Shown one piece after another: positions 17,527 through 26,462 of a stretch of DNA of 64,000 bases. Position numbers and translations under genes: made by a program. The number at the start of each line of letters is the position of its first letter. The stretch's first letter is position 1. The notes under the pieces are model-generated. The model saw only the letters and a list, made by a program, of their open reading frames with translations, ran no database searches and had not been told where the DNA came from. The stretch covers positions 1 to 64,000 of the forward strand of contig JACKFD010000004.1 of assembly GCA_020632655.1 (NCBI GenBank), written 5' to 3'. Source of the DNA: Spirochaetaceae bacterium. GTDB lineage: Bacteria; Myxococcota_A; UBA9160; UBA4427.

Positions 17527-18318
17527 CTAACGCCGCGACGCCAGCATCTGCTGGAGCATCGTCGCGATCGTCTCGACGAGATGCTCCCGGCTGCCCCCGA
17601 GCTCGGCGATGCTCACGTGGTACATCGCGAGCCGCTCGAGCACGGACGCGAGCGCGGTCGCGCCGGAGATCGGGTGGATCCGACCGCCCGGCCAATCGTT
17701 CCCGCCTTCGATCTCGGGCCCCGCAGCCACGTGCGCCCGCTCGATCGCCGCCGCGAAGGCGTCGACGAGCGGCATCATCGCCTCCATCCGCACCTCGCGG
17801 AAGGCGAGGTTGCCTTCGTCGGAGGCGTTGTTGCGCACGCGCAGCACGGGCGCGTAGCGATCCCAATGATCGATCACGAGATTCGCGAGGCGCTGGCCGC
17901 GCTCGTGACCCGCGCGGCCGGTCCAGTCGCCCCCGATCACCTCGACGAGCTCGGAGGTGATCTCGGACATCTCCCGCGCGAGGTAGAGGACGACGTCCTC
18001 GACGTCCTTGAAGTACTGGTAGAAGGTGGCGGGAGAGGAGCCGATCCGGCGCGCGATGTCGATCACGCGAAGATCGCGCATCGGCTTCTCGTCGAGCAGC
18101 GCGACCGTCGCTTCGAGGATCCGGGCCCGGGTCTGGATGGCGCGGGGGCCGAGCGGCCGGCCGCCCTGATCGACGAGCGGCTCGCCGTCGGAATCCGACG
18201 GATCGACGCCACCCGGACTCGCGGTCATCAGCGAGCGGGCGACAGGGTCGGCCCCGTCGGAACGGGGCGTGCAGGCGGACTCGCGGAGCTGGGGCGCGTG
18301 GCTCATGTCGTCAACCAT
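17527..18318 (-). CDS. TetR/AcrR-family regulator, 263 aa
   Basis: The N-terminal helix-turn-helix region is clear at about residues 60-110: TRARILEATVALLDEK, then IARRIGSSPATFYQYFKDVEDVVLYLA. The C-terminal ligand domain (about 110-263) is typical of regulators that sense hydrophobic effectors. A poorly conserved 50-residue extension precedes the domain, so the true start may be later (ATG at 18306 is an alternative). A 14-bp palindrome lies 86 bases upstream and may be its operator. Its targets are unknown; the divergent 72-residue gene is the nearest candidate. Confidence 0.85.
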   Translation of the reverse strand: MVDDMSHAPQLRESACTPRSDGADPVARSLMTASPGGVDPSDSDGEPLVDQGGRPLGPRAIQTRARILEATVALLDEKPMRDLRVIDIARRIGSSPATFYQYFKDVEDVVLYLAREMSEITSELVEVIGGDWTGRAGHERGQRLANLVIDHWDRYAPVLRVRNNASDEGNLAFREVRMEAMMPLVDAFAAAIERAHVAAGPEIEGGNDWPGGRIHPISGATALASVLERLAMYHVSIAELGGSREHLVETIATMLQQMLASRR

Positions 18319-18403
18319 ACCCGACTTCGAGTCCGGCTCCTCGGCTTCGGTTCCTTAGGGGACGTCAGAAACGCCCGTGGCGCGCCTCACGCTCGAAAAA
18401 GGT

Positions 18404-18417
18404 TGATCGTCCGATCA
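18404..18417. promoter_or_regulatory. 14-bp palindrome in the divergent intergenic region, candidate TetR operator
   Basis: TGATCG-TC-CGATCA is a perfect inverted repeat in the 332-base gap (18319-18650) between the tetR-like gene and the divergent 72-aa gene. TetR-type repressors usually bind such palindromes between themselves and a divergent target. The rest of the gap is GC-rich, with a GGGCC-rich stretch around 18590 and no ORF with a ribosome binding site. Confidence 0.4.
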
Positions 18418-18650
18418 TCGTCACGATCGCCAGCGTGCTTGGGGACCGCGCCCAGGGCCCTCGGACGACCGCCCGGCCTGGGCGGCTTGTGGAAAGCCCC
18501 CGATCCCGTAGCCTGTCGTCGTGGCGGCGCGTTCGCGCCCGGATTCTGCTTCGACCCCCATTCCCGGACTCCTCTCCCCGTGGATTCCGGGGCCCTGGGC
18601 CGGCCTGGCCCCCGCCCCGCTCGGGTGCGCGACACGACGCAGGAGGTCCG

Positions 18651-18869
18651 ATGGCCAAGCTCACGATCGAGATCGACATGGAGGATCCGCAGGAGGCGTG
18701 GGACGCCCTCTACCGGCGGATCGAGGAGTTCGGGGAGGAGTCGGAGACCCCGGGCGTCCCACCGGCCGCGCAGCCCGTGACCTACGACCTGCTGCTCGAC
18801 CCCGAACGCCTGCCGCGGGAGCCCGTCACCGGCCCCGCCCGGTACTTCGTGTTCGACGGGCGCGAATAG
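18651..18869 (+). CDS. small acidic protein, 72 aa, function unknown
   Basis: AGGAGG at 18641-18646 stands 4 bases before the ATG, the best ribosome binding site in this part of the window. The protein begins MAKLTIEIDMEDPQEAWDAL and is strongly acidic, with a predicted amphipathic first half and a C-terminal GPARYFVFDGRE. No cysteine, signal or membrane segment is present, and no family was recognised. A longer in-frame ORF starting at 18435 is rejected because it is Arg/Pro-rich and lacks a ribosome site. Confidence 0.72.
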   Translation: MAKLTIEIDMEDPQEAWDALYRRIEEFGEESETPGVPPAAQPVTYDLLLDPERLPREPVTGPARYFVFDGRE

Positions 18870-18968
18870 CAGCCCGCGGATCGACGAAAGCGCGATGCGG
18901 GACGTGCCCGCCCCGGGCGTTCGTCCCGCGAGCCCGCCACTCGAGGCAGCGCGCCGAGACCGCGACGC

Positions 18969-19316
18969 CTAACGCTTCGGCACCACGACGATGCGCGCGC
19001 GGGCCTTCGGGTGCTGCTTCAGGAAGATCTCGTACGTCCCTTCCTGCTCGAACGTGTAGTGCCAGCCGTCGCCGGGCTCGAGGAGCGGCGGGCTCTCGAG
19101 GGTGCCGCTCTCGTCGACGACGACGTGTCCGCCGGGCATCGAGACCGTGTTGTTGAAGTGCACGGTCGTTCCCACGTAGAGATTCAGGAGCGCAGGCTTC
19201 ATCTCCGCGTGCGTGATCTCGATCGTCGGGCCGTGGGCCGACGCCGCGTGCGCCAGCGCCAGAACCGCCAGCAGCAGGACCGAGACGCCCGGAATCCGCC
19301 GTTTCATCGTCCTCAT
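18969..19316 (-). CDS. secreted cupredoxin-like protein without the copper cysteine, 115 aa
   Basis: A signal peptide (residues 1-27, ending AHAASAHG) is followed by a small beta-sandwich with the plastocyanin outline: VGTTVHFNNTVSMPGGHVVV and GDGWHYTFEQEGTYEIFLKQHP. In blue-copper proteins the last loop carries Cys-x-His-x-Met. Here it reads FLKQHPKARA with His but no Cys, so type 1 copper binding is unlikely. It may bind copper differently or be structural. The start could also be the ATG three codons in. It is divergent from the MATE gene. Confidence 0.75.
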   Translation of the reverse strand: MRTMKRRIPGVSVLLLAVLALAHAASAHGPTIEITHAEMKPALLNLYVGTTVHFNNTVSMPGGHVVVDESGTLESPPLLEPGDGWHYTFEQEGTYEIFLKQHPKARARIVVVPKR

Positions 19317-19425
19317 CGCGTCTCATCTCCCATGCGTGCGCCGAGCATCGCACGCCTGCCGCGAGCCGGGTAGCCTCCCGCCCGCCTGCGCGACCGCCCG
19401 CCCGCCCGAGACCCACGAGCCCGTC

Positions 19426-20850
19426 ATGTCCCAATCGTCCTCCGCGCCCGTCGACACCCCGTCGCCGAGCGCACCCGTCTCCTCGACGCGCCCGGCTCCG
19501 AGTCGACGCAGCGAGCTGCGCGCACTCTTCGAGCTCTCCGCCCCGATCTCGCTCACGCAGCTCGGCTACATGGTGATGGGCGTGATCGATACGATGATGG
19601 TCGCCCGGGTCGGCGTCGAGGCGCTCGCCGCGGTCGCGATCGCGGGCACCTGGGTCTGGTCCTCGGGCTCCTTCGTCCAGGGCCTCATCCAGGGCATGGA
19701 TCCACTCGTCAGCCAGGCCCATGGCCGAGGCGACGACGCGGGCGCCTCCCTCGCGCTCCACCGCGGCCTCGTCATCACACTCGTCGTCTCGTTGCCCCTG
19801 ATGGCGCTCTGGGCGTCGACGGAGCCGATCCTCCTCGCCCTCGGCCAGGACCCCGTCGTCGCGGGGCTCGCACAGACCTACCTGCTGGCGCGACTCCCGA
19901 GCGCCGTCGGCTTCCTGCTCTTCGCCGCGCTGCGCCAATACCTCGCCGCACGCGGCGTCACGCGTCCGGCGATGTGGGTGATGTTCGCGGGGAATGGCGT
20001 GAACGTGCTCCTCAATTGGATGCTGATCTTCGGCCACCTCGGCATGGCGCCGCTCGGCGTGGTCGGCGCTGGCATCGCGACGTCGATCACGAATACGCTC
20101 CTGCCGCTGGGGCTCTGGCTCTGGATGCGTGCCTACCATCTGCCCGATGGCGCGTGGCGGCGCTTCGATCCGCGCATGCTCGAGCTCGCCGGCTTCGGCC
20201 GCTATCTCTGGCTCGGCTTCCCCGTCGGCGTCCAGCTCGCCCTCGAGGCGAACGCCTTCACGATCGCCATGCTGATGGTAGGCTGGCTGGGTGTCGCGTC
20301 CCTCGCCGCACACCAGGTCGTGATCAACATGGCGAGCTTCACCTTCATGCTGCCGCTCGGCATCGCGATCGGCGCGAGCGCCCGAGCGGGCAACCTGATC
20401 GGCGCCGGCGACGCGGCGCGACTCCGGATGGCGTGTCGCACGGCCCTCTACATGGGCGGTGGCGTGATGTCGATCGCGGCGATCGTGTTCGTGACCTTAC
20501 GGAGCTGGCTGCCCGCGCTCTACGTCGACGACGCGGCAGTCGTGACGATCGCCGCGACGTTGCTCCCGATCGCGGCGGGCTTCCAGATCGCGGACGGCGT
20601 GCAGGTCGTCGGCGGCGGGCTGATGCGTGGGATGGGCCGGCCCTACGCCGGGGCGGTCGTGAACCTGATCGGCTTCTACGGGCTGGGACTCCCGCTCGCA
20701 CACCACCTCGCGTTCCGGTCGGGCCTGGGCATCGTCGGCGTCTGGTGGGGCATGGCCGTCGCGCTCGCGGGCGTCGCGATCATGCTCTGCCTCTGGGTTG
20801 CACGGACCGCGAGACGGCCGCTCGAAGAGCTCTGCGTCGATACGAGATGA
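19426..20850 (+). CDS. MATE-family multidrug/sodium antiporter (NorM-like), 474 aa
   Basis: Inner-membrane exporter with about 12 transmembrane segments in two homologous halves. Visible family features are LSAPISLTQLGYMVMGVIDT at the start of helix 1, MVARVGVEALAAVAIAGTW, GMDPLVSQAHGRGD at the end of helix 2-3, and the second-half counterpart ANAFTIAMLMVGWLG with AAHQVVINMASF and GIAIGASARAGNLIGAGD. An Ala/Pro/Ser-rich cytoplasmic tail of about 35 residues precedes the first helix. Substrate cannot be predicted. The ATG at 19426 is the first good start; the upstream frame overlaps the divergent cupredoxin gene. Confidence 0.9.
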   Translation: MSQSSSAPVDTPSPSAPVSSTRPAPSRRSELRALFELSAPISLTQLGYMVMGVIDTMMVARVGVEALAAVAIAGTWVWSSGSFVQGLIQGMDPLVSQAHGRGDDAGASLALHRGLVITLVVSLPLMALWASTEPILLALGQDPVVAGLAQTYLLARLPSAVGFLLFAALRQYLAARGVTRPAMWVMFAGNGVNVLLNWMLIFGHLGMAPLGVVGAGIATSITNTLLPLGLWLWMRAYHLPDGAWRRFDPRMLELAGFGRYLWLGFPVGVQLALEANAFTIAMLMVGWLGVASLAAHQVVINMASFTFMLPLGIAIGASARAGNLIGAGDAARLRMACRTALYMGGGVMSIAAIVFVTLRSWLPALYVDDAAVVTIAATLLPIAAGFQIADGVQVVGGGLMRGMGRPYAGAVVNLIGFYGLGLPLAHHLAFRSGLGIVGVWWGMAVALAGVAIMLCLWVARTARRPLEELCVDTR

Positions 20851-20911
20851 GGTCCGCGTGCGGAGTGCTGCGGCTCCTCGAGGTCGAGCCGCGGTGACGC
20901 GCGATTCGCGC

Positions 20912-21547
20912 TCAGTGCATACGGATCGAGGCGATGATCTGCTCGAACTCGCCGAGCAGCCGCGGCAGGTTCGTGTCCTCGGCCGTCGCCGTGATCACGA
21001 GGGTCGCATCGCCGTACTGCGGAAGCTGATACTGCAGCGTCGTCGTGCCCGGGATCGCACCATCGAACTGGAGATAGAGCGCGGACCGGCCCGCTCGCTC
21101 TCGCATCTCGCACCCGTCCATCGCGATCGGACGTCCGAAGAGGCGCGAGAACTCGCTGGGCAGTACACGGCAGAGGCCCTTCAGCTGGTCCGGCGTACCG
21201 GGCAGCTGCGCGGACTGGAGCATGATGTTGACGTTGTCGACGAAGCCGCCGAACACGCCTTCCTGGCGGTAGAAGATCTCGAGCTCTCCGCGCCGGACCC
21301 GGTCGTAGACGATCTGCCGCATGCCCGGCGAGACCGACCGGAGTGCAGGGGAGCCCTCGTTCTCGAGGAAGAGGTCCGCGTGCTTCTCGACCTCGCCGCG
21401 CGTGAGTACGAGCCAGGCGTCCGGCACCGAGATGCCGAAGCCGAAGCCACTCTCGTAGTCCCGCGCCGTCGCGAGACCGGCGGCGCCGATCCAGATCGCG
21501 AGCGCCAGGGCGATCGCCCCGACCCGCCGTGTCGTCCTCGACCGCAT
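20912..21547 (-). CDS. secreted protein of unknown function, 211 aa
   Basis: A clear signal peptide (residues 1-28; RRVGAIALALAIWIGAAGLATA) leads a mature domain starting RDYESGFGFGISVPDAWLVLTR. That pattern of a fold opening with a short strand and a 'P-D-W-L' segment is common in PsbP/MOG1-type lipocalin-like secreted domains. Two Cys residues (GLCRVL, DGCEM) could form a disulfide. GGGAGGTC stands 3-5 bases before the ATG. It is divergent from regB with only about 100 bases between, which hints at shared control, but a link to the sensor is unproven. Confidence 0.72.
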   Translation of the reverse strand: MRSRTTRRVGAIALALAIWIGAAGLATARDYESGFGFGISVPDAWLVLTRGEVEKHADLFLENEGSPALRSVSPGMRQIVYDRVRRGELEIFYRQEGVFGGFVDNVNIMLQSAQLPGTPDQLKGLCRVLPSEFSRLFGRPIAMDGCEMRERAGRSALYLQFDGAIPGTTTLQYQLPQYGDATLVITATAEDTNLPRLLGEFEQIIASIRMH

Positions 21548-21645
21548 GCGACCTCCCTCTGTCGGGCCGGAGCCCTCCGGGCTGGTTCGGACGGGCCGCG
21601 GCGGGGCTTGAGGACGGGGCTGCTAGCCTCCGCGCGGGAGATCCG

Positions 21646-22986
21646 ATGTTCGCGACGATCCGATCGCTCCTCGAGCCGCCGATCAGCGCCGATCCGGAGC
21701 AGAGCACGGCCAAGCTCGCCTGGGTCGTCCGACTGCGCTGGGTCGCGATCGCCGCGCAGCTGCTCTCGATCGTCCCGGCCCTCCACTTCGACCTGCTCGG
21801 CGCCGAGATGCTGCCCCTCTTCGGCGCCGTCGTCGCGACGCTCGCGGTGCTGAACGTCGGGACCTGGATCGGCCTGCGCCGCGGCACGAAGGGCACCCCG
21901 GCCCAGCTGCTCGTCCAGCTGACGGCGGACATCCTCGGTCTCTCGGCACTGTTGATCCTGACCGGTGGCGCGTGGAATCCGCTGGTGCCGATCCTGCTCG
22001 TCCACTCCGTGCTGGGCGCGCTCCTGCTCGAGGGGCGGCTCGGCCTCGCCTTCTTCGGTCTCCTGCTCGGCTGTCTGCTCCTCATCCAGTTCAACAGCCA
22101 CATCCCGCCCGGCCTCGCCGGCACGCTCGTTCCGCGGGAGATCCTCTTCCCCGCCCAGATCCTCGTGATCCTCGTCTTCTGGATCCTGACGGCCTGGCTC
22201 TCGCGCACCCTCGACAGCCTGAAGATCTGGTTCGCCGACGCGCAGCAGCGCAAGACGCGCATCGACCGGCTGCGCGCGGTCGGCGCCCTCGCCGCCGGCC
22301 TCTCCCACGAGTTCGCGACGCCGCTCAACACGGCGCAGCTGCGCCTCAAGCGCCTCGCCCGCCGTCACGAGCTCGAAGGCGACGAGGATCTCGCGACCGC
22401 GATCGAGGAGCTCGAGCGCTGCGGCGACATCCTTCGACACATGGCCGGCTCTCAGCTGCAACCCGATCGTCTCTCGCTCGAGGTCGTCGATCTCGACGCC
22501 CTCGTCCGTCAGGTCTGTGCGAGCGTGAGCGGCGTGCACGAGGAGGCGACGATCCGCGTGCTCGGCGACGGTCGCGGACCGAAGCGCGTGCTGCTGCCGA
22601 CCGTCGCGTTCTCGCAGGCACTGATCAATCTCGTCGACAACTCGATCGAGTCGGGTGGGCCCGACGGCGAGATCGAGATCGTCGTGCAGCGCACCGGCAG
22701 CCGGGCGGAGCTCTCCGTGCAGGACCGCGGATCGGGCTGGCCCGACGTCGTGCGGCGCCACCTCGGCGAGCCCTTCGTCACGACGAAGCCGGAAGGCGTC
22801 GGCCTGGGACTCTATTATGTGCACTCCCTGGCCCAGGCGATCGGCGCCGATCTGACCCTCGCCGATCGCGAGTTCGGTGGTGCGGTCGCAAGGATCTCGC
22901 TGCCGCTCGTGCCGGCGGGCGGCGCGGCCGAGTCGGGGGATCCGATGTACGTACAAGCGCCCGATTGGAGACCCCAGAATGGCTGA
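21646..22986 (+). CDS. regB: RegB/PrrB-type redox sensor histidine kinase, 446 aa
   Basis: Membrane sensor kinase. Six hydrophobic segments occupy residues 25-190. The third/fourth segment contains GGAWNPLVPILLVHSV, matching the Gly-Gly-x-x-Asn-Pro quinone-binding signature of RegB. The kinase core has the H-box AAGLSHEFATPLNTAQ (phospho-His at about 228), N-box ALINLVDNSIESG, G1 VQDRGSGWP and G2 GVGLGLYYVHSL. The redox-active cysteine of classical RegB is not obvious in the H-box-proximal loop. GGGAG precedes the ATG by 5 bases. It overlaps regA by 8 bases, so the pair is coupled. Confidence 0.88.
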   Translation: MFATIRSLLEPPISADPEQSTAKLAWVVRLRWVAIAAQLLSIVPALHFDLLGAEMLPLFGAVVATLAVLNVGTWIGLRRGTKGTPAQLLVQLTADILGLSALLILTGGAWNPLVPILLVHSVLGALLLEGRLGLAFFGLLLGCLLLIQFNSHIPPGLAGTLVPREILFPAQILVILVFWILTAWLSRTLDSLKIWFADAQQRKTRIDRLRAVGALAAGLSHEFATPLNTAQLRLKRLARRHELEGDEDLATAIEELERCGDILRHMAGSQLQPDRLSLEVVDLDALVRQVCASVSGVHEEATIRVLGDGRGPKRVLLPTVAFSQALINLVDNSIESGGPDGEIEIVVQRTGSRAELSVQDRGSGWPDVVRRHLGEPFVTTKPEGVGLGLYYVHSLAQAIGADLTLADREFGGAVARISLPLVPAGGAAESGDPMYVQAPDWRPQNG

Positions 22987-23539
22987 TGCCGCCTCGCGCC
23001 CCGATGGCGAGGAGACCCGGACCCTCCTGATCGTCGAGGACAACGACCGATTCGCGGAGACCCTCGGCTCCGAGTTCCGCGACCGCGGCTACCTCGTCGA
23101 GCGCGCCCGGGACCTCACGAGCCTCGACCGACTCGAGCGGCCGACCTTCGACTTCGCCGTCGTCGACCTGCGTCTGGGCGCCGACTCCGGCCTCGATGCG
23201 ATCGCGCACATCCTCACGCGCTCACCCGACACCAAGATCGTCGTGCTGACGGGCTACGGCTCGATCGCGACGGCCGTGAAGGCGACCAAGCTCGGCGCGA
23301 TCGGCTACCTGATGAAACCGACCGATGTCGACCAGGTCGAGCGCGCGCTGCTCGGCGAGGCCGACGACGACGACGAGCTGCCGATCCCGACCGAGTTCCA
23401 GAGCCTCTACCGCCACGAACGCGAGTACATCGAGTTCGTGCTCGCCGAGTGCGAAGGCAACATCTCGCAGGCGGCGCGGCGGCTCGGCCTGCATCGCCAG
23501 AGCCTGCAGCGGAAGCTACGCAAGTACACACCGCATTGA
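22979..23539 (+). CDS. regA: RegA/PrrA/ActR-type response regulator, 186 aa
   Basis: DNA-binding partner of the upstream kinase. The receiver domain has the acidic pair ED in LLIVEDNDRF, phospho-acceptor Asp in AVVDLRLGADSGLD, Thr in VVLTGYGSIATAV and Lys in YLMKPTD. A Pro-containing hinge (ELPIPTEFQ) leads to a Fis-type helix-turn-helix (GNISQAARRLGLHRQSLQRK). Compact length, the receiver wording and the Fis-like tail match RegA/PrrA/ActR, global redox regulators in alpha- and other proteobacteria. Likely targets here (respiration, cytochrome genes) are inference. Confidence 0.9.
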   Translation: MADAASRPDGEETRTLLIVEDNDRFAETLGSEFRDRGYLVERARDLTSLDRLERPTFDFAVVDLRLGADSGLDAIAHILTRSPDTKIVVLTGYGSIATAVKATKLGAIGYLMKPTDVDQVERALLGEADDDDELPIPTEFQSLYRHEREYIEFVLAECEGNISQAARRLGLHRQSLQRKLRKYTPH

Positions 23540-23584
23540 CGACGCGGCGCGCGCAGAGGCCCGCCCCCCATCAGCTCGGCCCGG

Positions 23585-23728
23585 TCAGGACGTCCGAGCG
23601 TCGTCGCCGTCCCGCCGCCGGCGGCGTGCCCGGAACGCGCCGGCGTAGAGCGCGACGTTCAGGATCAGCAGCGCGAGCCCGAGTACGCGCTGCATGTCCG
23701 GCGTCAGGCCGGGCATCGTCGAAGGCAC
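23585..23728 (-). CDS. small single-pass membrane protein, 47 aa
   Basis: Not in standard ORF-length range but well formed: GGGAGG stands 4 bases before a GTG start (an in-frame ATG follows at 23716). The product has a short polar head (PSTMPGLTPDMQR), one hydrophobic helix (VLGLALLILNVALYAGAF) and a strongly basic tail (RARRRRRDGDD), giving an N-out/C-in topology by the positive-inside rule. It lies between regA and the DNRLRE-type gene. Function is unknown. Confidence 0.6.
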   Translation of the reverse strand: MPSTMPGLTPDMQRVLGLALLILNVALYAGAFRARRRRRDGDDARTS

Positions 23729-23792
23729 GCCGCCTCCCTAGCAGCGCCGCCGCCGCTACCGGATCCGTCGCCCCATCGCAGCGCCGCCGGCT

Positions 23793-25409
23793 CTACCGCG
23801 CCGTTCGCTCCGCCGCGACGAAGCCGCCCCGGTGCACCCGTCGTCCCGCGGCCACAAGCAGCGCCGCAACCAATAGCCAGCCTCCCGGCGGGCCTAGCGC
23901 GGGTACGGCCGCCGGATTCGCCGGCAGCCGGAAGAGCGCGTCGGACTGCAGCGCGTAGAGGTCGCCCGAGACCGGATCGCGCCAGATCCCGAGCACGCCA
24001 CCCGGCGTGTTCTCGGGATCGAAGCCCGTCGCGAAGAGCTGCGTCGTGCCGGTCGCAGGATCCATCGTCTCGATCCGCCCGGGATTCGTCCCGTTCGCCG
24101 ACCCGACGAAGAGCAGCCCCGTCGCCGCGTCGAAGAAGAGGCCGCCGTTGATCGTTCCGCCGGCGCTGCCGACGGCGGCATCCGAGGGTCCGCTCGGGTC
24201 GAAGACCCGGACGGCCGTGCCATTCGGGCTGTAGTAGATGCGCCCGGTGGCCGCGTCGAAGGTCATCGTCTCCGCGGTCGCCCCCAGGAAGTACTGGCCC
24301 ACGAGCGTGCCGCTCGCGTTGAACTCCTGCAGCACGGGCGCCGCCTCGCCGAGGCTCACGAAGAGATGCCCGTCGGAGAGGCGATGGACGAGAGGCGAGC
24401 CGCCGCCGTTCATGCCTACGAAGACGGCGAAGTAGCTCGCGGATCCCGGGCTCGCGACCGGGATCTGACGGATGCCGCCGAGATTGTCGGCGACGAAGAC
24501 CTTGCCCGCACCGAAGGCGATGCCGTCCGCGTCGCCTACCACGGGGCCGAAGACCTGCTGGGCGTCGTCGAAGACGAGCGGCGTACCGGCGTAGAGGTCC
24601 GGGTCGAATCGACGCACGGGCGCGGGCCCCGAGAAATTCGAGTTGTGGCCGGCGTAGACCCGCCCCGCGTCGTCGGCGGTCAGGCCCCAGAGCTGGGGAC
24701 CGGCGTCGAGCGTGGCGACCTTCTCGAAGGGCTGCCCGCCCGTCGTGACGGGCGGCGGCGGCAGTGGGCCGATCCGGTAGCGGAGCTCGAGCACGGGGCG
24801 TGCGAAGGCGACGCTGCCCGGCACCTCACGGCTGTCGAAGATCGCGTTGATCTCGAAGCCCGCGAGCGCTTCGTTCTCGAGCCGCAGCAGGAGCGAGAGC
24901 GCATCGTCGGCCAGATCCGCCGCCGGATCCCAGCCGGCCGTGAAGTCCCAGTACGCCTCCTGCAGGCTCGTGACGGTCGTCGTCGCCAGAACGCCGCCCG
25001 TCGGCCCCGGCTGGTCGTTCCAGGTGATCGTCGACTCGCTCCACGAGTCGTCCGAGACTCGGTAGAGCTCGATCACGGTCGCCGGGATCGTCGTGTAGAT
25101 CTCCGTGAAGAGACGCAGCCGGGCGCGCTCGAGCGTGAATGCCTCGGGCAGCGAAGAGAGGTCGAAGCGCAGATAGCTGCGGTAGCGCTTATCGGGGAGG
25201 GCCGTGTTCTCGGCGCCGACCTGCAGCTCGAGCGCGCTTCCGTAGTTGGTGTTCGCCCAGTCGAGGATCTCGTGCCATTGCACCTTCGCGTCGGCCTCGG
25301 GCTCGAGCTCGACGTCGAAGACCTGGGCCGCGCTGGACCCGCTCACGAGGAAGACGATCGGCAGGACGAGGATCGGGAGACTCTTCGGCGTAGGCTGGAG
25401 GCGCTTCAT
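23793..25409 (-). CDS. secreted DNRLRE-type repeat protein with C-terminal sorting-signal-like tail, 538 aa
   Basis: Signal peptide at 1-28 (ILVLPIVFLVSGSSAAQ). Residues about 30-215 form a DNRLRE/TGF-propeptide-like domain, with YRSYLRFDLSSLP, RARLRLFTEIYTT, WSESTITWNDQPG and VLELRYRIGPLPPPP, a carbohydrate- or surface-linked beta domain. The second half reads as a beta-propeller with repeated AATGRIYYS, AATGLLFVGSANG, PVSGDLYALQS units. The tail VPALGPPGGWLLVAALLVA then AGRRVHR resembles tripartite exosortase-type signals (VPxxGP, helix, basic end), although about 12 residues follow the basic cluster. The ATG at 25409 is chosen at the signal peptide. Confidence 0.78.
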   Translation of the reverse strand: MKRLQPTPKSLPILVLPIVFLVSGSSAAQVFDVELEPEADAKVQWHEILDWANTNYGSALELQVGAENTALPDKRYRSYLRFDLSSLPEAFTLERARLRLFTEIYTTIPATVIELYRVSDDSWSESTITWNDQPGPTGGVLATTTVTSLQEAYWDFTAGWDPAADLADDALSLLLRLENEALAGFEINAIFDSREVPGSVAFARPVLELRYRIGPLPPPPVTTGGQPFEKVATLDAGPQLWGLTADDAGRVYAGHNSNFSGPAPVRRFDPDLYAGTPLVFDDAQQVFGPVVGDADGIAFGAGKVFVADNLGGIRQIPVASPGSASYFAVFVGMNGGGSPLVHRLSDGHLFVSLGEAAPVLQEFNASGTLVGQYFLGATAETMTFDAATGRIYYSPNGTAVRVFDPSGPSDAAVGSAGGTINGGLFFDAATGLLFVGSANGTNPGRIETMDPATGTTQLFATGFDPENTPGGVLGIWRDPVSGDLYALQSDALFRLPANPAAVPALGPPGGWLLVAALLVAAGRRVHRGGFVAAERTAR

Positions 25410-25652
25410 CGAGGGGGGCTCCGGGTGTCGGGGAACCGACGGACTCGCCCTCGACCATTTCATACGCCGTGCCAAGGAGCGGCGCGCCGGGAAGCGCATC
25501 CGACCCACCATGGCGCTCCGTCCCTGTGACGCGGGGACGCGCCTGGGGCGGCGGGCCTCGACCGCGAAGCGCCATCGAGGCGGGCAACGCGAGGTGTGAC
25601 GAGCTCCGGACGAGCGACGGCACGGTCGCCGCCTCGCGTGACGCCGCGCGCC

Positions 25653-26345
25653 TCAGAGCTCGTAGAGCGACGTCACCGCCTCGAGCGCCTCGGGGTTCTT
25701 CAGCACGACGCGACCGCGACCGAGGGCGACGATGCCCTCTTCCTCCCAGGCGCGAAGCTGCTTGTTGACGCTCTCGCGTGTCACACCGACGAGGTCGGCG
25801 AGATCCTGCTGCGGCAGACGCACCTCGACGGGGCCGCCCACGATCGGACGCTTGCCGTGCTCTTCGGAGAGGGCGAGGAGCTTCTTCGCAATCCGACCCG
25901 GCAAGGGCATCGTCTGCCGATCCTCGGCCCGCTCCGAGAGCGTGCGCACACGCGCCGCGAGCACGCCCGCGAGCGCGATGGCCGCGCGCGGGTTCTTCTC
26001 GAGGAAGGGGATCAGCTCCCGGCGATGCAGCGTGAGCAGCTCCGTCGCCTCGACCGCGACGATCGTGGCGGAGCGGTCCTCGGAGTCGAGCAGCGCGATC
26101 TCGCCCAGCACCTCCCCGGGCCCCATCAGACCGAACATGACGTCCTTGCCGTCCGTCGCGGTCGTCATGACCTTGAGCGCGCCCTTGAGGATCCCGTAGA
26201 GCTGATTGCCCGGATCGCCCTTGCGGAAGAGGATCTCCTTGGCCTTCAGGCGCTTGGTCGTCGTCGCCTGGAGCAGCTGGTCGAGCTCCTTGTCGCTCAG
26301 ACCCGAGAAGATCGAGACGCTGCCCAGCAGCTGACGGCGATCCAT
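25653..26345 (-). CDS. Crp/Fnr-family transcriptional regulator, 230 aa
   Basis: Cyclic-nucleotide-type sensor domain at about 10-130 (GLSDKELDQLL, FRKGDPGNQLYGILKGALKV, GPGEVLGEIALLD) followed by a winged helix with the recognition segment LPQQDLADLVGVTRESVNKQL at about 175-195. The ligand pocket has GEIALLD with Ala-Leu in place of Arg-Ser of true cAMP binders, so cAMP binding is doubtful. No Cys cluster is present, so it is not an oxygen-sensing Fnr. GGAGGACC precedes the ATG. It lies just after the antiporter/cytochrome operon on the same strand, with a 117-base gap. Confidence 0.88.
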   Translation of the reverse strand: MDRRQLLGSVSIFSGLSDKELDQLLQATTTKRLKAKEILFRKGDPGNQLYGILKGALKVMTTATDGKDVMFGLMGPGEVLGEIALLDSEDRSATIVAVEATELLTLHRRELIPFLEKNPRAAIALAGVLAARVRTLSERAEDRQTMPLPGRIAKKLLALSEEHGKRPIVGGPVEVRLPQQDLADLVGVTRESVNKQLRAWEEEGIVALGRGRVVLKNPEALEAVTSLYEL

Positions 26346-26462
26346 GGGGCGGTCCTCCTCGCATTGCCTCTGCGTTCGAAGCGAGTCTCGCCGGTCGGCC
26401 CGGGCGCGACCGTGAAGGCCTTCACAATTAGCCCAACGAGGCAGTCGCGCGGCTGTGGGGCC

